Source of the DNA: Branchinecta lynchi
Taxonomy: Eukaryota; Arthropoda; Branchiopoda; Anostraca; Branchinectidae
Length of the DNA stretch: 64,000 bases
Direction: 5' to 3'
Assembly: GCA_023053575.1 (NCBI GenBank)
Contig: JAKZAP010000001.1
Span: 11,796,849 to 11,860,848, forward strand
Shown: positions 10,999 through 21,662 of the stretch, one piece after another
Numbering within the stretch: position 1 is the first letter of the stretch
Layout of the letters: each line of letters starts with the position of its first letter
The notes under the pieces: model-generated
Told to the model about the DNA's origin: nothing
Seen by the model: only the letters and a program-made list of their open reading frames with translations
Database searches by the model: none
Program-made: the position numbers and the translations under genes

Positions 10999-11767
10999 AT
11001 GTCCGGGAAGACTTTGGATCTTCGCAACCTCTCACAACTTTGTTTTTTCGTTATTTGTAAGTGCAGAAGGATAGGAACCCGAACGGATTGTATACAGGGT
11101 CAGAGTAAGCTGTCTGTGCATACAATCAGCTGGACTCTTTATTTCCTAATACATTTGGAAGTTTCTTCCCTGAAGTGTCATGGATAATGGCAAATTTGCA
11201 CATGCATTCACTTCCATCCCCACATTCCACCAAGCTGGGATTAGAGTTCTGTTTAGTATCTACATAAAATTATTAACTATCTAAATAGTAACACAAGCAG
11301 CATTTGAAACACGGTACATTCAATGGCTAACCACAAAATACATTTCAGTTTCCATTGATCTATTGATAAAAGAAAGTTTGATACCGGAAATCTTGTCCAG
11401 TCTTGACAGTGTGCTCCAAGAGAGCGTGGGTTTGTATGAAGCGCAAGCCGAATACTGGATTAGGATCAATAAGTTAAGGTCTAGATAAGGACTTCGAGTA
11501 CAGGCTGTAGAGAGAATATGGAATGGACTGTTGCGTGATCTTTTCGATACGTGTTTAAATAGGAAATATTTCCCTGAACTGAATTTTTACATTCTTAGCT
11601 ACCCACCAGTCAGTCAACAGTCGCCAGAGAGAATCGGAGCCTCCTCACTTGCTCCAGCTGCTCCCCCTCAGAAACCAGAGATAGGAGGCGATAAACCGAA
11701 AGTCAACTATGGTTACCATCCCATCATCAACTTTTTCCAGGACTATCGGTTCACCGCAGCCCGATAG
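10999..11767 (+). CDS. Candidate three-exon gene for a ~118-residue protein
   Basis: Exons 10999-11056, 11349-11478 and 11599-11767. The first starts at ATG (MSGKTLDLRNLSQL) and ends at a strong GTAAGT donor with one leftover base. Exon 2 follows an ATTTCAG acceptor with two bases of the split codon and reads IDLLIKESLIPEILSSLDS, then EAQAEYWIRINK. It ends at a weaker AG|GTCTAG donor. Exon 3 follows TTTTTACATTCTTAG and reads through a Pro-rich stretch to KVNYGYHPIINFFQDYR and a stop. Both junctions preserve the frame. An earlier acceptor at 11300 also fits and would add FETRYIQWLTTK. Exon 3 is the most convincing part, exon 1 the least. Family not recognised: one likely amphipathic helix, then a Pro-rich linker and a short aromatic C-terminus. 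Confidence 0.5.
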
Positions 11768-12281
11768 TACAAAGCCAGAAATAATGCCTGATGCCAGTAT
11801 ATTTATATAGCGTGTATAGAAAATTTTGGGGCGGCCTAGGAAACTTTCGTGTATACTGTAAGTTAAATGTCTATTTATTAAACCTAACTTATTGTTTTCA
11901 AAGTTGTGAAGTGAGAGCTGCAATGACACTGCGATTTTAAACTGAATGGAGGCATGTGCTTAGCACGTAACCGTCGCTATTCCGGAACGAATTAACAACA
12001 ATAGCGATTGTAGCCATGTCCATTAGGTCGACCTAAAATCAGCGTGTTGAGCAAACACGTTTACAGAATTCCAGATCACTCGTTGGTCTTTCTTGGATCA
12101 GTAATAGTTTAATGTTTGAGATGATTAAGTGGTGGATCAGTTTCTGTTAGCGGCTCTTCGCAAATACTGGTCAGATCTGAAGATTTTCGCTCTATCAGCT
12201 GGTCAAGTGTTGGGGCGTTCTACGACTTACACATATCTAAATTTCTGAGACGATCTTTTACCATTTGAGAAATACAGGGAT

Positions 12282-13985
12282 ATGTTGATTCGACTTTTAG
12301 TGTTGTCGCTTGTCGCTGTGTCTTATGAAGCTAAACTGAACTCTTTGCCTGAACGAAAACTTGCCAAAAAGTTGAACAAGTCTGGACCTACTAGAACTGT
12401 TGACTTTTTGCATCCGAACCAAATACTGGACACTGAAGGACATTCACCGTCCAAACCATTTCAGCCGTACCAGTACTTCGTAGAAGTGAAAACAACGGAT
12501 CTGAAAGAAGCAGAATCAGCCAATTCGGACACCGCCAATCTTCTCAGTAAGTACCGCGGAATTGTCAACAACCACGACTTGCCTCTAGAACTCCTGCTGC
12601 GGCTTAAAGAGCAGAGTGTTTCCAGAGTAGTGGAAGATATAGCTCAAGAGGGGAACTTGGACGTTGGCTATGACCACGAAGAGCACGATAAGCATAAAAA
12701 AGGCTTTCAAGAATCTTTAGCGTCTATGAACATTCCATCCAAGTTTGACAAGGACTCACGGTCCGGACGCAGTCGAATAGTGAATCAGTACCTGCCTTTT
12801 TACGAAGCTGACCGTGTTAATGACAGTTCTGTTGCAAGAAGAAGTACTTTTGACGGCCGTCGACTTAGCCAGCCCAGTGATTTAATAGCAGCGACAACTT
12901 CTAATCGCTACCCCGATCCTCTTTTTGATCCCAGCTTTGGTATAAGTGGTACTAGTTTTAGTCACATCTTTCCCGAACAGTTTTATCCCGCTAGTTTCCA
13001 ATCAACTGCAGAGAGTCAAAACCATAAAGTGAGTGATGTAGACAGACGGCAGCGTTTCGTTCAGAAGGGCGCCAGTCTTCATCATGACTTCCGACCAAAT
13101 AATCATGGACCCAACTACTCAAACCTGGATTATTATTCGCCCTTACAAACGACCAAGTCGCAAGAGGAAGAAAAAGAAGAGAATAGTTTACAGAATGATG
13201 ACGAAGACCTTGAGAACGACGAGGAATTTTCGACGACGAAACGACCTCGCCACACCAAAAATAAAGATCAGAGTAACCGTAAACCGGACTATGGTCCTCA
13301 GTTCCAGGACGAAGGGTACTATCCTGACCACCATTATTCGAGCAGTCCATGGCAATATCAGTCAACCCAAAAGCCGCAAGGAGGCCATCATGACCAATAC
13401 CATCACCAACAGCATCACAATGCTTATCCAAATCGCCAATCCGCAAGACCGTCTGCAGGTTATCCTGACCCTCTCAAAAGCCCTCTTTTTCAAAGTGTGC
13501 CAGAAAGGGCCCCTAGTTTTTTCGAGAGACTTTTTGGATTTTTTAAACCTAAGAAATTTCACAGAACACCTCCTGCACCATTGGATCACACACGCCTGTA
13601 TCATCACAACCCACACCATAATCGTCCCGTCGTATATGAAGAACATTTTCCTTACCACAATTCAAAGGAATTAACAGGAAAAGCAAAGGGGAAGAAGAAA
13701 AAAAACAGAGAAGAAGAAGATGAGAACGATCAATATGAAGGTGCATCAGTGAAGCGGGAAAAGATGGACTGTTCTTCGCTCATAGGTGATGAGCTGGAAG
13801 ACCCAAAGCTGCAAGGAGTCGGGTCGAAAATCCACTGTCTTCGGTACAAACACTTTGGGAAGGAGCCTTTAAAGGACCACATGTTTAAAGCTTTGGAAAG
13901 TGAGGATGAAGATCCTTGGAATGTTATTAGGAAGACAGATTATGAAACAAAGCTTCAGGAAGGGCTTCTAAACAAATTTGTATGA
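12282..13985 (+). CDS. Histidine-rich secreted protein, 567 aa, function unknown
   Basis: Intact single-exon ATG frame with an N-terminal signal peptide (MLIRLLVLSLVAVSYEA, likely cleaved after residue 17), so probably secreted or extracellular. The protein is mostly low-complexity and hydrophilic. It has an acidic Glu/Asp stretch near 293-333, a His/Tyr/Gln-rich stretch near 350-383 (GGHHDQYHHQQHHN) and a second His cluster near 440-450. A Lys-rich then Glu-rich segment lies near 469-484 (KGKKKKNREEEDEND). The only two cysteines noticed are close to the C-terminus (KMDCSS, IHCLRY, near 496 and 517) and could form one disulfide. The C-terminal ~75 residues look more globular. Clustered histidines can bind metals, but no family was recognised. 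AATAAA follows 40 bp after the stop. An AG at 12272-12273 just before the ATG could be an acceptor, so a 5' noncoding exon is possible. Confidence 0.8.
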   Translation: MLIRLLVLSLVAVSYEAKLNSLPERKLAKKLNKSGPTRTVDFLHPNQILDTEGHSPSKPFQPYQYFVEVKTTDLKEAESANSDTANLLSKYRGIVNNHDLPLELLLRLKEQSVSRVVEDIAQEGNLDVGYDHEEHDKHKKGFQESLASMNIPSKFDKDSRSGRSRIVNQYLPFYEADRVNDSSVARRSTFDGRRLSQPSDLIAATTSNRYPDPLFDPSFGISGTSFSHIFPEQFYPASFQSTAESQNHKVSDVDRRQRFVQKGASLHHDFRPNNHGPNYSNLDYYSPLQTTKSQEEEKEENSLQNDDEDLENDEEFSTTKRPRHTKNKDQSNRKPDYGPQFQDEGYYPDHHYSSSPWQYQSTQKPQGGHHDQYHHQQHHNAYPNRQSARPSAGYPDPLKSPLFQSVPERAPSFFERLFGFFKPKKFHRTPPAPLDHTRLYHHNPHHNRPVVYEEHFPYHNSKELTGKAKGKKKKNREEEDENDQYEGASVKREKMDCSSLIGDELEDPKLQGVGSKIHCLRYKHFGKEPLKDHMFKALESEDEDPWNVIRKTDYETKLQEGLLNKFV

Positions 13986-14024
13986 AACAAAATCAGTACT
14001 AGTATACATCTATTATTTTTTCCG

Positions 14025-14030
14025 AATAAA
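14025..14030 (+). promoter_or_regulatory. Polyadenylation signal AATAAA
   Basis: Canonical hexamer 40 bp after the stop codon of the histidine-rich secreted protein gene; supports that gene ending here. Confidence 0.7.
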
Positions 14031-14137
14031 ATACTTCTATTAATCAGAAGGCTGTTGAAGTTTACCTTTCTCAGATCTTATTCTGTTGGCGGAGTAAAGG
14101 TAGATAAGGCGAAAGACGAGCTAAATAAGACAGCCTC

Positions 14138-15024
14138 CAGGGGCTTCACTATGCGGGGGGGGGGGGGGGGACTCCCACCCCAAAGGTCTTGAGAAAGTAC
14201 CTTCACCGGGCGAAGCCTGTCGAAATTTTACCTGTTTGTCGGTGCGGAGAGCCGGCAAATACAGAAGAAATAAAACTTTGTATGCTTTTGTCGGGCGTCG
14301 GTCGACTCGTCGGCACGTCGGGTTCTTTCTATATGTAAGAAATAAAATCTTGCAAACATTTGTCAGGCCAAACACAGAAGAAATCGAATTCTGCATGCTT
14401 TTGTCGGGCCTCGTTTTTCTCGTCGGCACATCGGGTTCTTTTCACTCGCTCCGCGCCAAGAAACACACAAGAAACAAACTTTGTATGCTTTTGTCGGGCG
14501 TCGGTCGACTCGTCAGCACATGGGGTTCTTTTTATGCGCAAGAAATTAAATCGTGCAAGCGTTTGTCGGGCAAAACACTGAAGAAATAGAATTCTGCATG
14601 CTTTTGTCGGGCCTCGTTATTCTTGTTAGCACATCTTGTTCTTTTTATACGTAGGGAATACAGAACTCGGTATTCCCGTTGCGACATCGAGTTTTTTTTT
14701 TATACAGAAGAAATAAATTTTGTGTGGTTTTGTCGGGCGTCGATCGACTCGTCGGCACATCGCTTTATGCGTAATAATCAAATTCTGCAAACTTCGTCGG
14801 CCGCACCCAAGAAGTTCAAGTCTCGTCGGCAAAACGTTTTTTTTTACACGTAAGGAATAAAGTTCTGTACAGTCTAGTCGGGCAAGATACAGAAGAAACC
14901 AAATGCCGCATGGTTTTGCTGCGCGTCGGTATGAAGTACAAGGTATAACAGCACATTTTTTAGTCTGTCGGCACAAATCGGACGTCCCTTCGCCTCAAAA
15001 GATAAAAGGCTAGTGACGCCCCTG
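14138..15024. mobile_element. hAT-like non-autonomous element, CAGGGGC family, 887 bp
   Basis: Starts CAGGGGCTTCACTAT and ends AGTGACGCCCCTG, inverted ends of hAT type. The flanking octamers ACAGCCTC and CAAGCCTC agree at 6 of 8 positions, a worn target duplication. A G run lies just inside the left end. The interior is a tandem array of ~120-130-bp modules reading TGCATGCTTTTGTCGGGC, CTCGTCGGCACATCGGG and AAGAAATAAAATC. No transposase frame. All short open frames inside are repeat-derived. Confidence 0.8.
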
Positions 15025-15299
15025 CAAGCCTCCCCTTACTTTAGTCGGAAATCTGATTGGTAGCCATTGAACGGAGAGCCTGCTGGAAAAAATCATGTTA
15101 CCTTAAATTACCTTAAATCGCACTGGCCGGCGAATAAGGTTGGGTGAACATCCTGTAGATTCGCCGGTTGAGTGCGTTGTCTAGTTCCGTTGAGTAGATC
15201 CACTGGCCTCCCAGTGTAGTTTCCACTCCATCGCTGCCCAGTCGTTACTTCGTTTGTCCACTATCCACACGTAATGGATCTCATCAAATGAACTTGTTC

Positions 15300-15640
15300 T
15301 TTCGGATGTGTGGTACCTCTACGTGCTTGTCCCTCTATGGTTGAAATATTCAGCACCTACAAAGGTAAGCCATTGCCGGAAAAGGAAGACACAAAGAAAA
15401 GACAAATCTTATCGTCACTTTTATATCTTTTGTGCATTAATTATTTTCTTTCATTTCCTCTGTTTTTAAAAATGGCCGTTACGAATAAATTACTTACTTA
15501 CTTACATACTCCTTTTCTACTTCCTTCACAGAAGTCGCTTGCTCAAAATTTCGAGCTTAGCATATGGAAATGCAGGCCTTTGTTGAAATTCAAATTCTCC
15601 ACGTCCAGATGAATTTTGGGTTTCGTGCAAACAGCGCACA
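15300..15640 (+). repeat. Dispersed repeat F with a LINE tail inserted
   Basis: Matches 44120-44360 (phrases TACAAAGGTAAGCCATTGC, TTTCGAGCTTAGCAT, TGAATTTTGGGTT). The first copy is interrupted by a stretch ending AATAAATTACTTACTTACTT, the microsatellite 3' tail typical of a 5'-truncated LINE (about 15390-15505). Confidence 0.5.
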
Positions 15641-15659
15641 TTCTGGACGTTATTACTAT

Positions 15660-16297
15660 GAGCGTGTTCCACCCTTCTAACAATAGTTACTGTCAGGGGC
15701 GTCACGACTGGGGTGGGGAGGAGGCGGCCTCCCCCCCCCCCCCCAATGCTGTCGGCCAGTCGGTAAAAAATAACCGAGTTGGCGCTAAGCGCCACGATTT
15801 TTCGTCAAAACAGTTGATTTTTTGCTTGAAAACAGTCGGTTTTTCTGGAAATTGGTCGATTTTTCCTGAAAATAGTAGTTTTTTTTTAAATCAGTGGATT
15901 TTTTTCAAAACTATCATTTTTGTTGTTGAAAACAGTCGTTTTTTCTGCATAAACAGTCGGTAAAAATTACCAGTCAGTCGGTAAATCCCTCGCCCCCCCC
16001 CCACAAACATTTTGGCTAGTGACGGCTCTGTTACTATTAGTTACTATTTCCGTCCATCCTCACGAAAAGTTACTACGCTGACCTTTCCAACGTTGTCGGA
16101 ATAGTAACTAATAGTTAATGTTTGCTTACCATGCTCGGGAGCATAGTAACTACGCATCTCCGTAACGTGATTGGCCAGATTCGCCCGTGGCGTGAGATCC
16201 TGCTGGAAAATAGAAAATCGTTCCAGCCTTGACGGCAAAAAGCGAGAATTCGTGACGTCATGCGTAGCAACTACGGTAAGTAGAGTGGAAGACGCTC
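15660..16297. mobile_element. PIF/Harbinger-like MITE (GAGCGTGTTCCACC family), split by a hAT insertion
   Basis: Ends GAGCGTGTTCCACCCTTCT and GTAGAGTGGAAGACGCTC, flanked by TAT on both sides, a 3-bp duplication as in PIF/Harbinger. The interior matches the 305- and 295-bp copies at 29541 and 34356 once the insert at 15694-16029 is removed. Non-coding. Confidence 0.75.
15694..16029. mobile_element. Short CAGGGGCGTCAC hAT-like element nested in the MITE
   Basis: Begins CAGGGGCGTCACGACTGG and ends GGCTAGTGACGGCTCT(G). The flanking octamers GTTACTGT and GTTACTAT agree at 7 of 8 positions. The interior has C runs and repeated AACAGTCGGTTTTTCTG-type words, different from the interiors of the longer copies. 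No coding capacity. Confidence 0.7.
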
Positions 16298-17139
16298 TAT
16301 AGAGCCCCGTCGAAAAACTACGAAATCCCTTAATAGAGTCGAAATCATTTGTGTTTTCAAATATCAGATGTAAGAATAAGCTGCATTTTCAGTTAAACTG
16401 CAAGAAAAACGAAAAAATCATCTTCCGGGTTTCTTGGTCCGTATTGTGCAGTCCCTCTGACCAAGAACAAACAATCTGATAGAACCTCCGTCATTGGTCC
16501 TATGCAGCGGCTATAGGATTGTTCAAATAGCTGCAATGAGGTGTATTACAGCGTATAAGGTGTATTACTTCCGACTTTCCTAGGGGCATGCTGTAATAAC
16601 GCGAATAAGGAGAACAGGCCCGTGTTCTATCTTCGCGTATGCAGAGCCAATCATATCGCTTAGATGGTTCCGCCAGTGGGCCGAGGAAAGGAGGCAGCGT
16701 CATCGGGGTTACCACGGGAAGCACTGAAGTTCTACTTTGTTGGAAGCTGAAGAAAGAACATTTCTTCAAAAGACCACGTTTTGTTCTATTACGACTGCTT
16801 ATTGTTAGCTCGGGGACCAATGCTGTCCACCTGTCAATTTATTAGCTTCTTAGAATATAATGGGCGTCAAATTGTACTCGTGTAGGCTACTTCAAGTAGT
16901 ACTATGAACACTTTTGTGATCTTTAGAAGCTTGGAAATTTGTATTCTCGTGGCAACATCAAACACTGCATTGATAAGAACGTTTTCACGTCCTATTTGAA
17001 CAAGGGTGTGTATTACGACGTAAACAGTGCGTATAGCACTATTCAGCGTATTGCACCTGTTTGAACAATGCTTATGGATACCCAGATAAAACTGAGTGGA
17101 GCTAGATGTACTTGTTGTGAGGTTTGGCTTGATCAAATT
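16298..17139. other. No gene seen
   Basis: Open frames on both strands at 16500-16845 overlap each other and lack splice or codon support. No repeat boundary was recognised. Confidence 0.45.
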
Positions 17140-17930
17140 TCATCGTCCTAGTACGGGAATTCCGAATTCCGCCCTCCCCCACCTCCGAGCACAATGCCCG
17201 AATCCGGTCCGGTTATGTCAGCGATGTATCTAGGACTTGTGCTTGTTCTTCCCACCAAGTTTCGTCCCGATCCCTCCACTCTAAGTGTCTCCCGAGATTT
17301 CCGGTTCCCCCCTCCAGCTCCCTTCTATGTCACCGGATAACGTGTCTAGGGAGTATGCTTGTTTTTCCTATCAAATTCTATCCCGATCCCTCGACTCTAA
17401 GTGTTTCACCGGTGCCCCCTCTAACTCCCCCCACAAGTATCGGCCGCTCAAGCTGGAAAATGAACTTCATTTTCTAACTTCACTTTAAAGTTCGTTTTCC
17501 AGCATAAAACTGAAGAGGACTCTTGCCAAGAAGGGCCAAAATATAGCTCTAATGAAAGGTAGCTGACTTATCCGTTTTGCACCTTCAAATGTGATTCGCA
17601 GTCAGCTTGGGCTGAAGGACTATCTATAGAATTTTGTTTTAATAAATTAACTAAAAATAAGCTAGCCTACCAATTCGGTCAATTTTACGAAGTTCGTCCC
17701 CAATGAAGAAAGGCTCGCGACGTCCCTGCCCCCCCCCCCCTGCCCAAGTCGAATGCGGTTTGGGCATTTTCTCTCTGCTACTAAAACAATCAACTTTAAT
17801 TCAAATCGGGTGACGCGGGTCACAAGTTTCCGTAGTCCCTCTCCCTTCACCCCCACACGAATGGTCGAATTCATCAGAGAAAATATGGTTTCGCTGAGCA
17901 CTAAGTCGGGTCCTTCGTAAGTCAAGTTTT
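17140..17930 (-). repeat. Family A fragment, hairpin and C-run debris
   Basis: 17140-17440 is a minus-strand family A fragment (CTTCCCACCAAGTTTCGTCC, CCCGATCCCTCCACT). A 52-bp hairpin follows at 17451-17502 (GCTGGAAAATGAACTTC paired with AAAGTTCGTTTTCCAGC). 17515-17565 carries GAGGACTCTTGCCAAGAAGG, related to the inverted repeat in caspase intron 2. The remainder has C runs and no gene. Confidence 0.55.
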
Positions 17931-17934
17931 TGAG

Positions 17935-19847
17935 ATCCCAAAACGTAAGTGGAGGGATACCTATGACATCGCAAAAGGTGTCCGTCTGTCGGTCTGTCTG
18001 CTTCTGCGCGCTGTAACTCTCGAAGGGAAATAGATATTTTGATGAAACTTGGTGTGAGGATAAGAAGACATGCTGAACATGATGGTGAAAACTATTTTGT
18101 CATCGGACAACTAGTTCGCTCGGAATCTGGCCAAAACCGGAAAGTTTGTTAAAAGAAAAAGTTTTATTTGAAGCTGATTAGGTGTTCGATATAAAGGTAA
18201 GAAGACATGCTGAACACGATGGTGAAAACCATTTTTTTTTGCCGGACAAGTAGTTAGCCCGGAATCTGGCCGCTTGAAAGTCTTTTAAATGAAGTTTTAT
18301 TTGAAGTTGATTAGATGTTCGATTTCGGGGTAAGAAAACATGCTGAACACGATGGTGAAAATCACGTTTTTTGGCCGGACAAGTAGCTAGCTCGGAATCC
18401 GGACAAAACCGGAAAGTCTTTAAAAGTAAAAGTTTTATTTGTAGTTGATTAGATGTTCGATTTAGGGTAGAAAGACATGCTGAAGACGATAGCGAAAACC
18501 ATTTTCTCGCAGGGCAAGAAGTTCGCCCGGAATTCGGCGAAGCCGGAAAGTTTGTTAAAAGTAAAAGTTTTATATGAAGTTGATTAGATCAGTGGTTCCC
18601 AACCGGTGGTACGCGTACCCCAAGGGGTACGCGAGACCCTTGCAAGGGGTACGCGAAGGAACCAAAGTTGATTTAAGTCTATAGCTTCAAAATCTTGCCT
18701 CACTCATTTTTGATAGCCTAAAGCCAAATATTACCAGCACAGGCATCACCAGCATAGACATAGACACAGACATTAGACACGTTTTTAATTTCATCAAAAA
18801 CACCATAAATTAAGCAAACAATTTAGCATTGATGGTCACTTTTAAGACAAAAAAATCCTGATTGTGGCCGTAATTCTAACCACCATGAATCCGCTATATC
18901 AAAATGTATCTTAAGGGGCAAGGTGTACTGGCTGACAGGTCATTTTTACCGACTGTTTAAACAGCTTTTACGAACAGCTTTAAACAGCTTTTACTGTTTA
19001 AACAGCTTTTATAGCTTTTCCTTTTTAATCGTCTGACCGACCTTTTTTGGGGGATGGGTGTTGTCAACCCATGCGTGACGCCTCTAATTACAACCCCTAG
19101 TGAAAGTCAATGAAATAATTTTGATTAAAAAAACAGCTAGCCTACTGCCGTAAAATATGTTCCTGTGTCAAACAGCATTGTTCAAGAAGAATCGAACACA
19201 TTGCAAGTGATCATGACATTCAGGTTGCGAAGTAGCTAACGAATAAGTTTACGATGCAGCTTGATGAAAGCACGGAGAGCATCAGAACCAAACACAGAAA
19301 CAGGCTGACATAATAAATACGCTGCTAATGACGTCGAGCCGAGATTTGAAAAAAAAATTTGCTACAACTACAAAGGAGCCTCTAGTGATTGCCTCACTGA
19401 TTTTGTATATTTTTTGCAAAATTACTATCGTCTTTTTCACGTTTATTAAAAGGGGGTACGCAATCTTTTCGAACCTTGATTAGGGTACGCGGTACGGAAA
19501 AGGTTGAGAACCACTGGAGTAGATGTTCGATTTAGGGGTAAGAAGACATGCTGAACACTTCTTTGAAAAGTATTTTCAAACCGGACAACTTGTTCGCCCG
19601 GAATCAGGCCGAAACCGGGAAAATTTGTAAAATCAAAAGTTTTATTTGAAGTTGATTAGATGACAGATTTAGGGGTAAGAAGACACGCTGAATATGTATA
19701 TGGCAATCTTTTTTTACCGGGACATATAGTTCATTCGAATCCGGTGGAAACCGGATTTTTCTGTATAAGAAGTTATACTTGAAGTTGATTAGATGTTCTT
19801 AATACGGATAAGGATTTTTTCTGGACAAGTATGGTAGTTCGTTCGCA
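17935..19847 (+). repeat. Family D tandem repeat, plus orientation
   Basis: Opens with TTTGGGATCC-type sequence (GAGATCCCAAAACGTAAG) and a GTCCGTCTGTCGGTCTGTCT stretch. Then come ~130-bp units reading AAGAAGACATGCTGAACACG, CCGGACAAGTAGTTCGCCC, AAAACCGGAAAGT and TTGATTAGATGTTCGATTT. It is interrupted by the hAT MITE at 18590-19516 and ends where the CR1-like LINE begins. Inverted copies lie at 41.5-42.5 and 50.7-51.9 kb. Confidence 0.85.
18590..19516. mobile_element. hAT MITE (CAGTGGTTCCCAACC family), 927 bp
   Basis: Inverted ends CAGTGGTTCCCAACC and GGTTGAGAACCACTG. Flanks GATTAGAT and GAGTAGAT are an 8-bp target duplication with one mismatch, which places it inside a family D unit. Both ends carry GGGGTACGCG words. 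The interior holds an older fragment with GGGATGGGTGTTGTCAACCC...GTGACGCC (about 18920-19085) resembling the other hAT family. No transposase. Confidence 0.85.
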
Positions 19848-21441
19848 ATTGTCTGGATCTATTAGTATTAGATTTTTTTTTGATCCTATCGAAACCTTTG
19901 GTCTTGTTCAATTAGTGGTCCCCTTTCACATATTTTTATTAAAATAACAGACTCAGATGAGTACCCGTCAGTTTGGAAAAATGAATATGTTACACCTATT
20001 CCGAAGAAGATTCCCCTAATGATTTTACTGGTGTGCGCTCAATTACTATGACCCCTGTTTTTAGTAAAGTTTACGAGCAGTTCCTTTCATCATGGTTAAA
20101 AGAAACAATTTTGAGAAATGTTGACCCGAAGCAGTTTGGGAACCTGCCAAAAACATTAACAGCACATTACTTAGTTAGCTAGCTAGACATAATACTTACG
20201 AATTTGGATAATCCAAATATATGGATTAATTTCATAGCTATAGACCTAAAAAAAGCGTTTGATTTAATTAACCACAGCAAGCTCATTGCCAAACCTATAT
20301 AAATTTAAAATTGAGCCGTTTCTGGTACGAATTGTTGCACAGTTTCTGTCAAACCGAACACAACAAACTAAGTACAAAACGGTATTTTCAGGTATGTTAC
20401 CTATTTTTTGCGGTGTGCCCCAGGGTACCCTGTTGGGACCGCTCCTTTTTTTGGTTATGGTCAATGAGCTCGCTCTTTCTTTCGCAGATAGGTGGAAATT
20501 CGTGGACGACCTGTCGCTGCTTGAAGTGTGTAGAAGAAATATTAAAAGCAGTGCTAAGGTTATCATCGATGATATCTGTAATGAAGCAGCTATGGATGAC
20601 ATGGTCATCAACATGGATAGATCGTTGGTTCTAACTATATCATTTTTAAAAAGCATGCCGGACTTTTACTTTTACACACCCCTCCCCACTGCCCAGTGTG
20701 TGAAACACATAAAGTTACTGGGAATCCATATTACCCATGACTTAAAATGGATCAAACAAGTGGACAGCATGCTTAAAAAGGGTAACATGGCAGTCCGATC
20801 CCTAAAATTATTATCCCATTACGGCGTCCCTACCGAGCACCTTTTAAAAAATGTCTTGTCTTTTATCCGCCCCACTTTAGAATATTGTTGTCAGGTATGG
20901 CACTTCGGTTTGACACGGGATCAGTCGAATTTGTTGGAGAGATTGCAATTCCAGTTGTTACTTCCCAATCGCCAAAGGTGCCATACATTGAGCTTCTTCG
21001 GAGTTTCAAGCTGGAATCTTTGGCCCAACGTCGGGAAAAAATGTGCCTTAAATTTGGAGTTAAGACGCTTGTGAATCCTCGTCTCCGAGACATCTTCCCG
21101 CATGAGTTTGAACCCGTTAGGCCTAGACCTGCGCGAATGGTTTCGCAGCCCATTTCTAAGCTATATCTTGTTTCTGCATCTCATGACCGATACAAAAAAA
21201 GCTTCTTGCTGTCATTCGTCGAAATCCATAATTCGTAGTAACTCTTGTTTATGTTATAGTTATTTGATCTTTAGTTCTGATATGAGTGTAATTGTGAATG
21301 ATCACTTACAGTGATTTTAATTGTATATAAATTTATTTTATGACAAAATTATGACAAAGATGCTAATATTATTATATTTCTGACGACAGATCTAATGTTC
21401 GGCTTGCCCGTGAAGGAATTTTGAAAATAAATTGAAATTGA
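19848..21441 (+). pseudogene. Degenerate CR1-like LINE reverse transcriptase
   Basis: Reverse transcriptase motifs are spread over several frames. WKNEYVTPIPKK and FSKVYEQFL lie at about 19970-20090, QFGNLPKTLTAHYLV near 20130 and IDLKKAFDLINHSKL near 20240-20290. In the frame at 20286-21074 there is GVPQGTLLGPLLFLVM, then FVDDLSLLE in place of the usual Y/FxDD, and later a LLSHYGVP...RPTLEYCCQVW tail domain. Stops and frameshifts near 20180, 20300 and 20960 break it. The 3' end has A/T-rich sequence and an AAATAAATTGAAATTGAA tail. The GVPQGT...VMVNEL signature points to the CR1/L2 side of LINE diversity. 5'-truncated inside family D. Confidence 0.85.
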
Positions 21442-21662
21442 AGCTTCATCGTTTTAGCTTGCGGAAGAGCCCGAACTAGCAAAAGTGAGACAGAGGGACC
21501 ACCATCACGATCGCCGGTACTTGACTCAAAGACTGCAAGTACCAGATCAACGCTAAAAAAAAGAGCAAACGCAGACAAATCGGTGGCACGCCGCCGCCAC
21601 CGAAAATTCTGCCCACCACTCACTGCCCAGTTTCAAATCGGCTCGGCTTCGGGGATTACCGG
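21442..21662. other. Short spacer, no gene seen
   Basis: Lies between the LINE tail and the next hAT element; the open frames on both strands are short and overlapping. Confidence 0.4.

Noticed and set aside
12991..13746. Open frames on both strands inside the histidine-rich gene
   Set aside because: Shadows of the 567-codon frame, caused by its low-complexity codons.
14121..14976. Open frames on both strands in the 14.1-15.0 kb element
   Set aside because: Repeat-module translations; the same peptides appear in the copies at 21.7 and 45.8 kb.
16500..16845. Facing open frames of 106 and 68 codons
   Set aside because: Mutual antisense overlap and no recognisable protein features.
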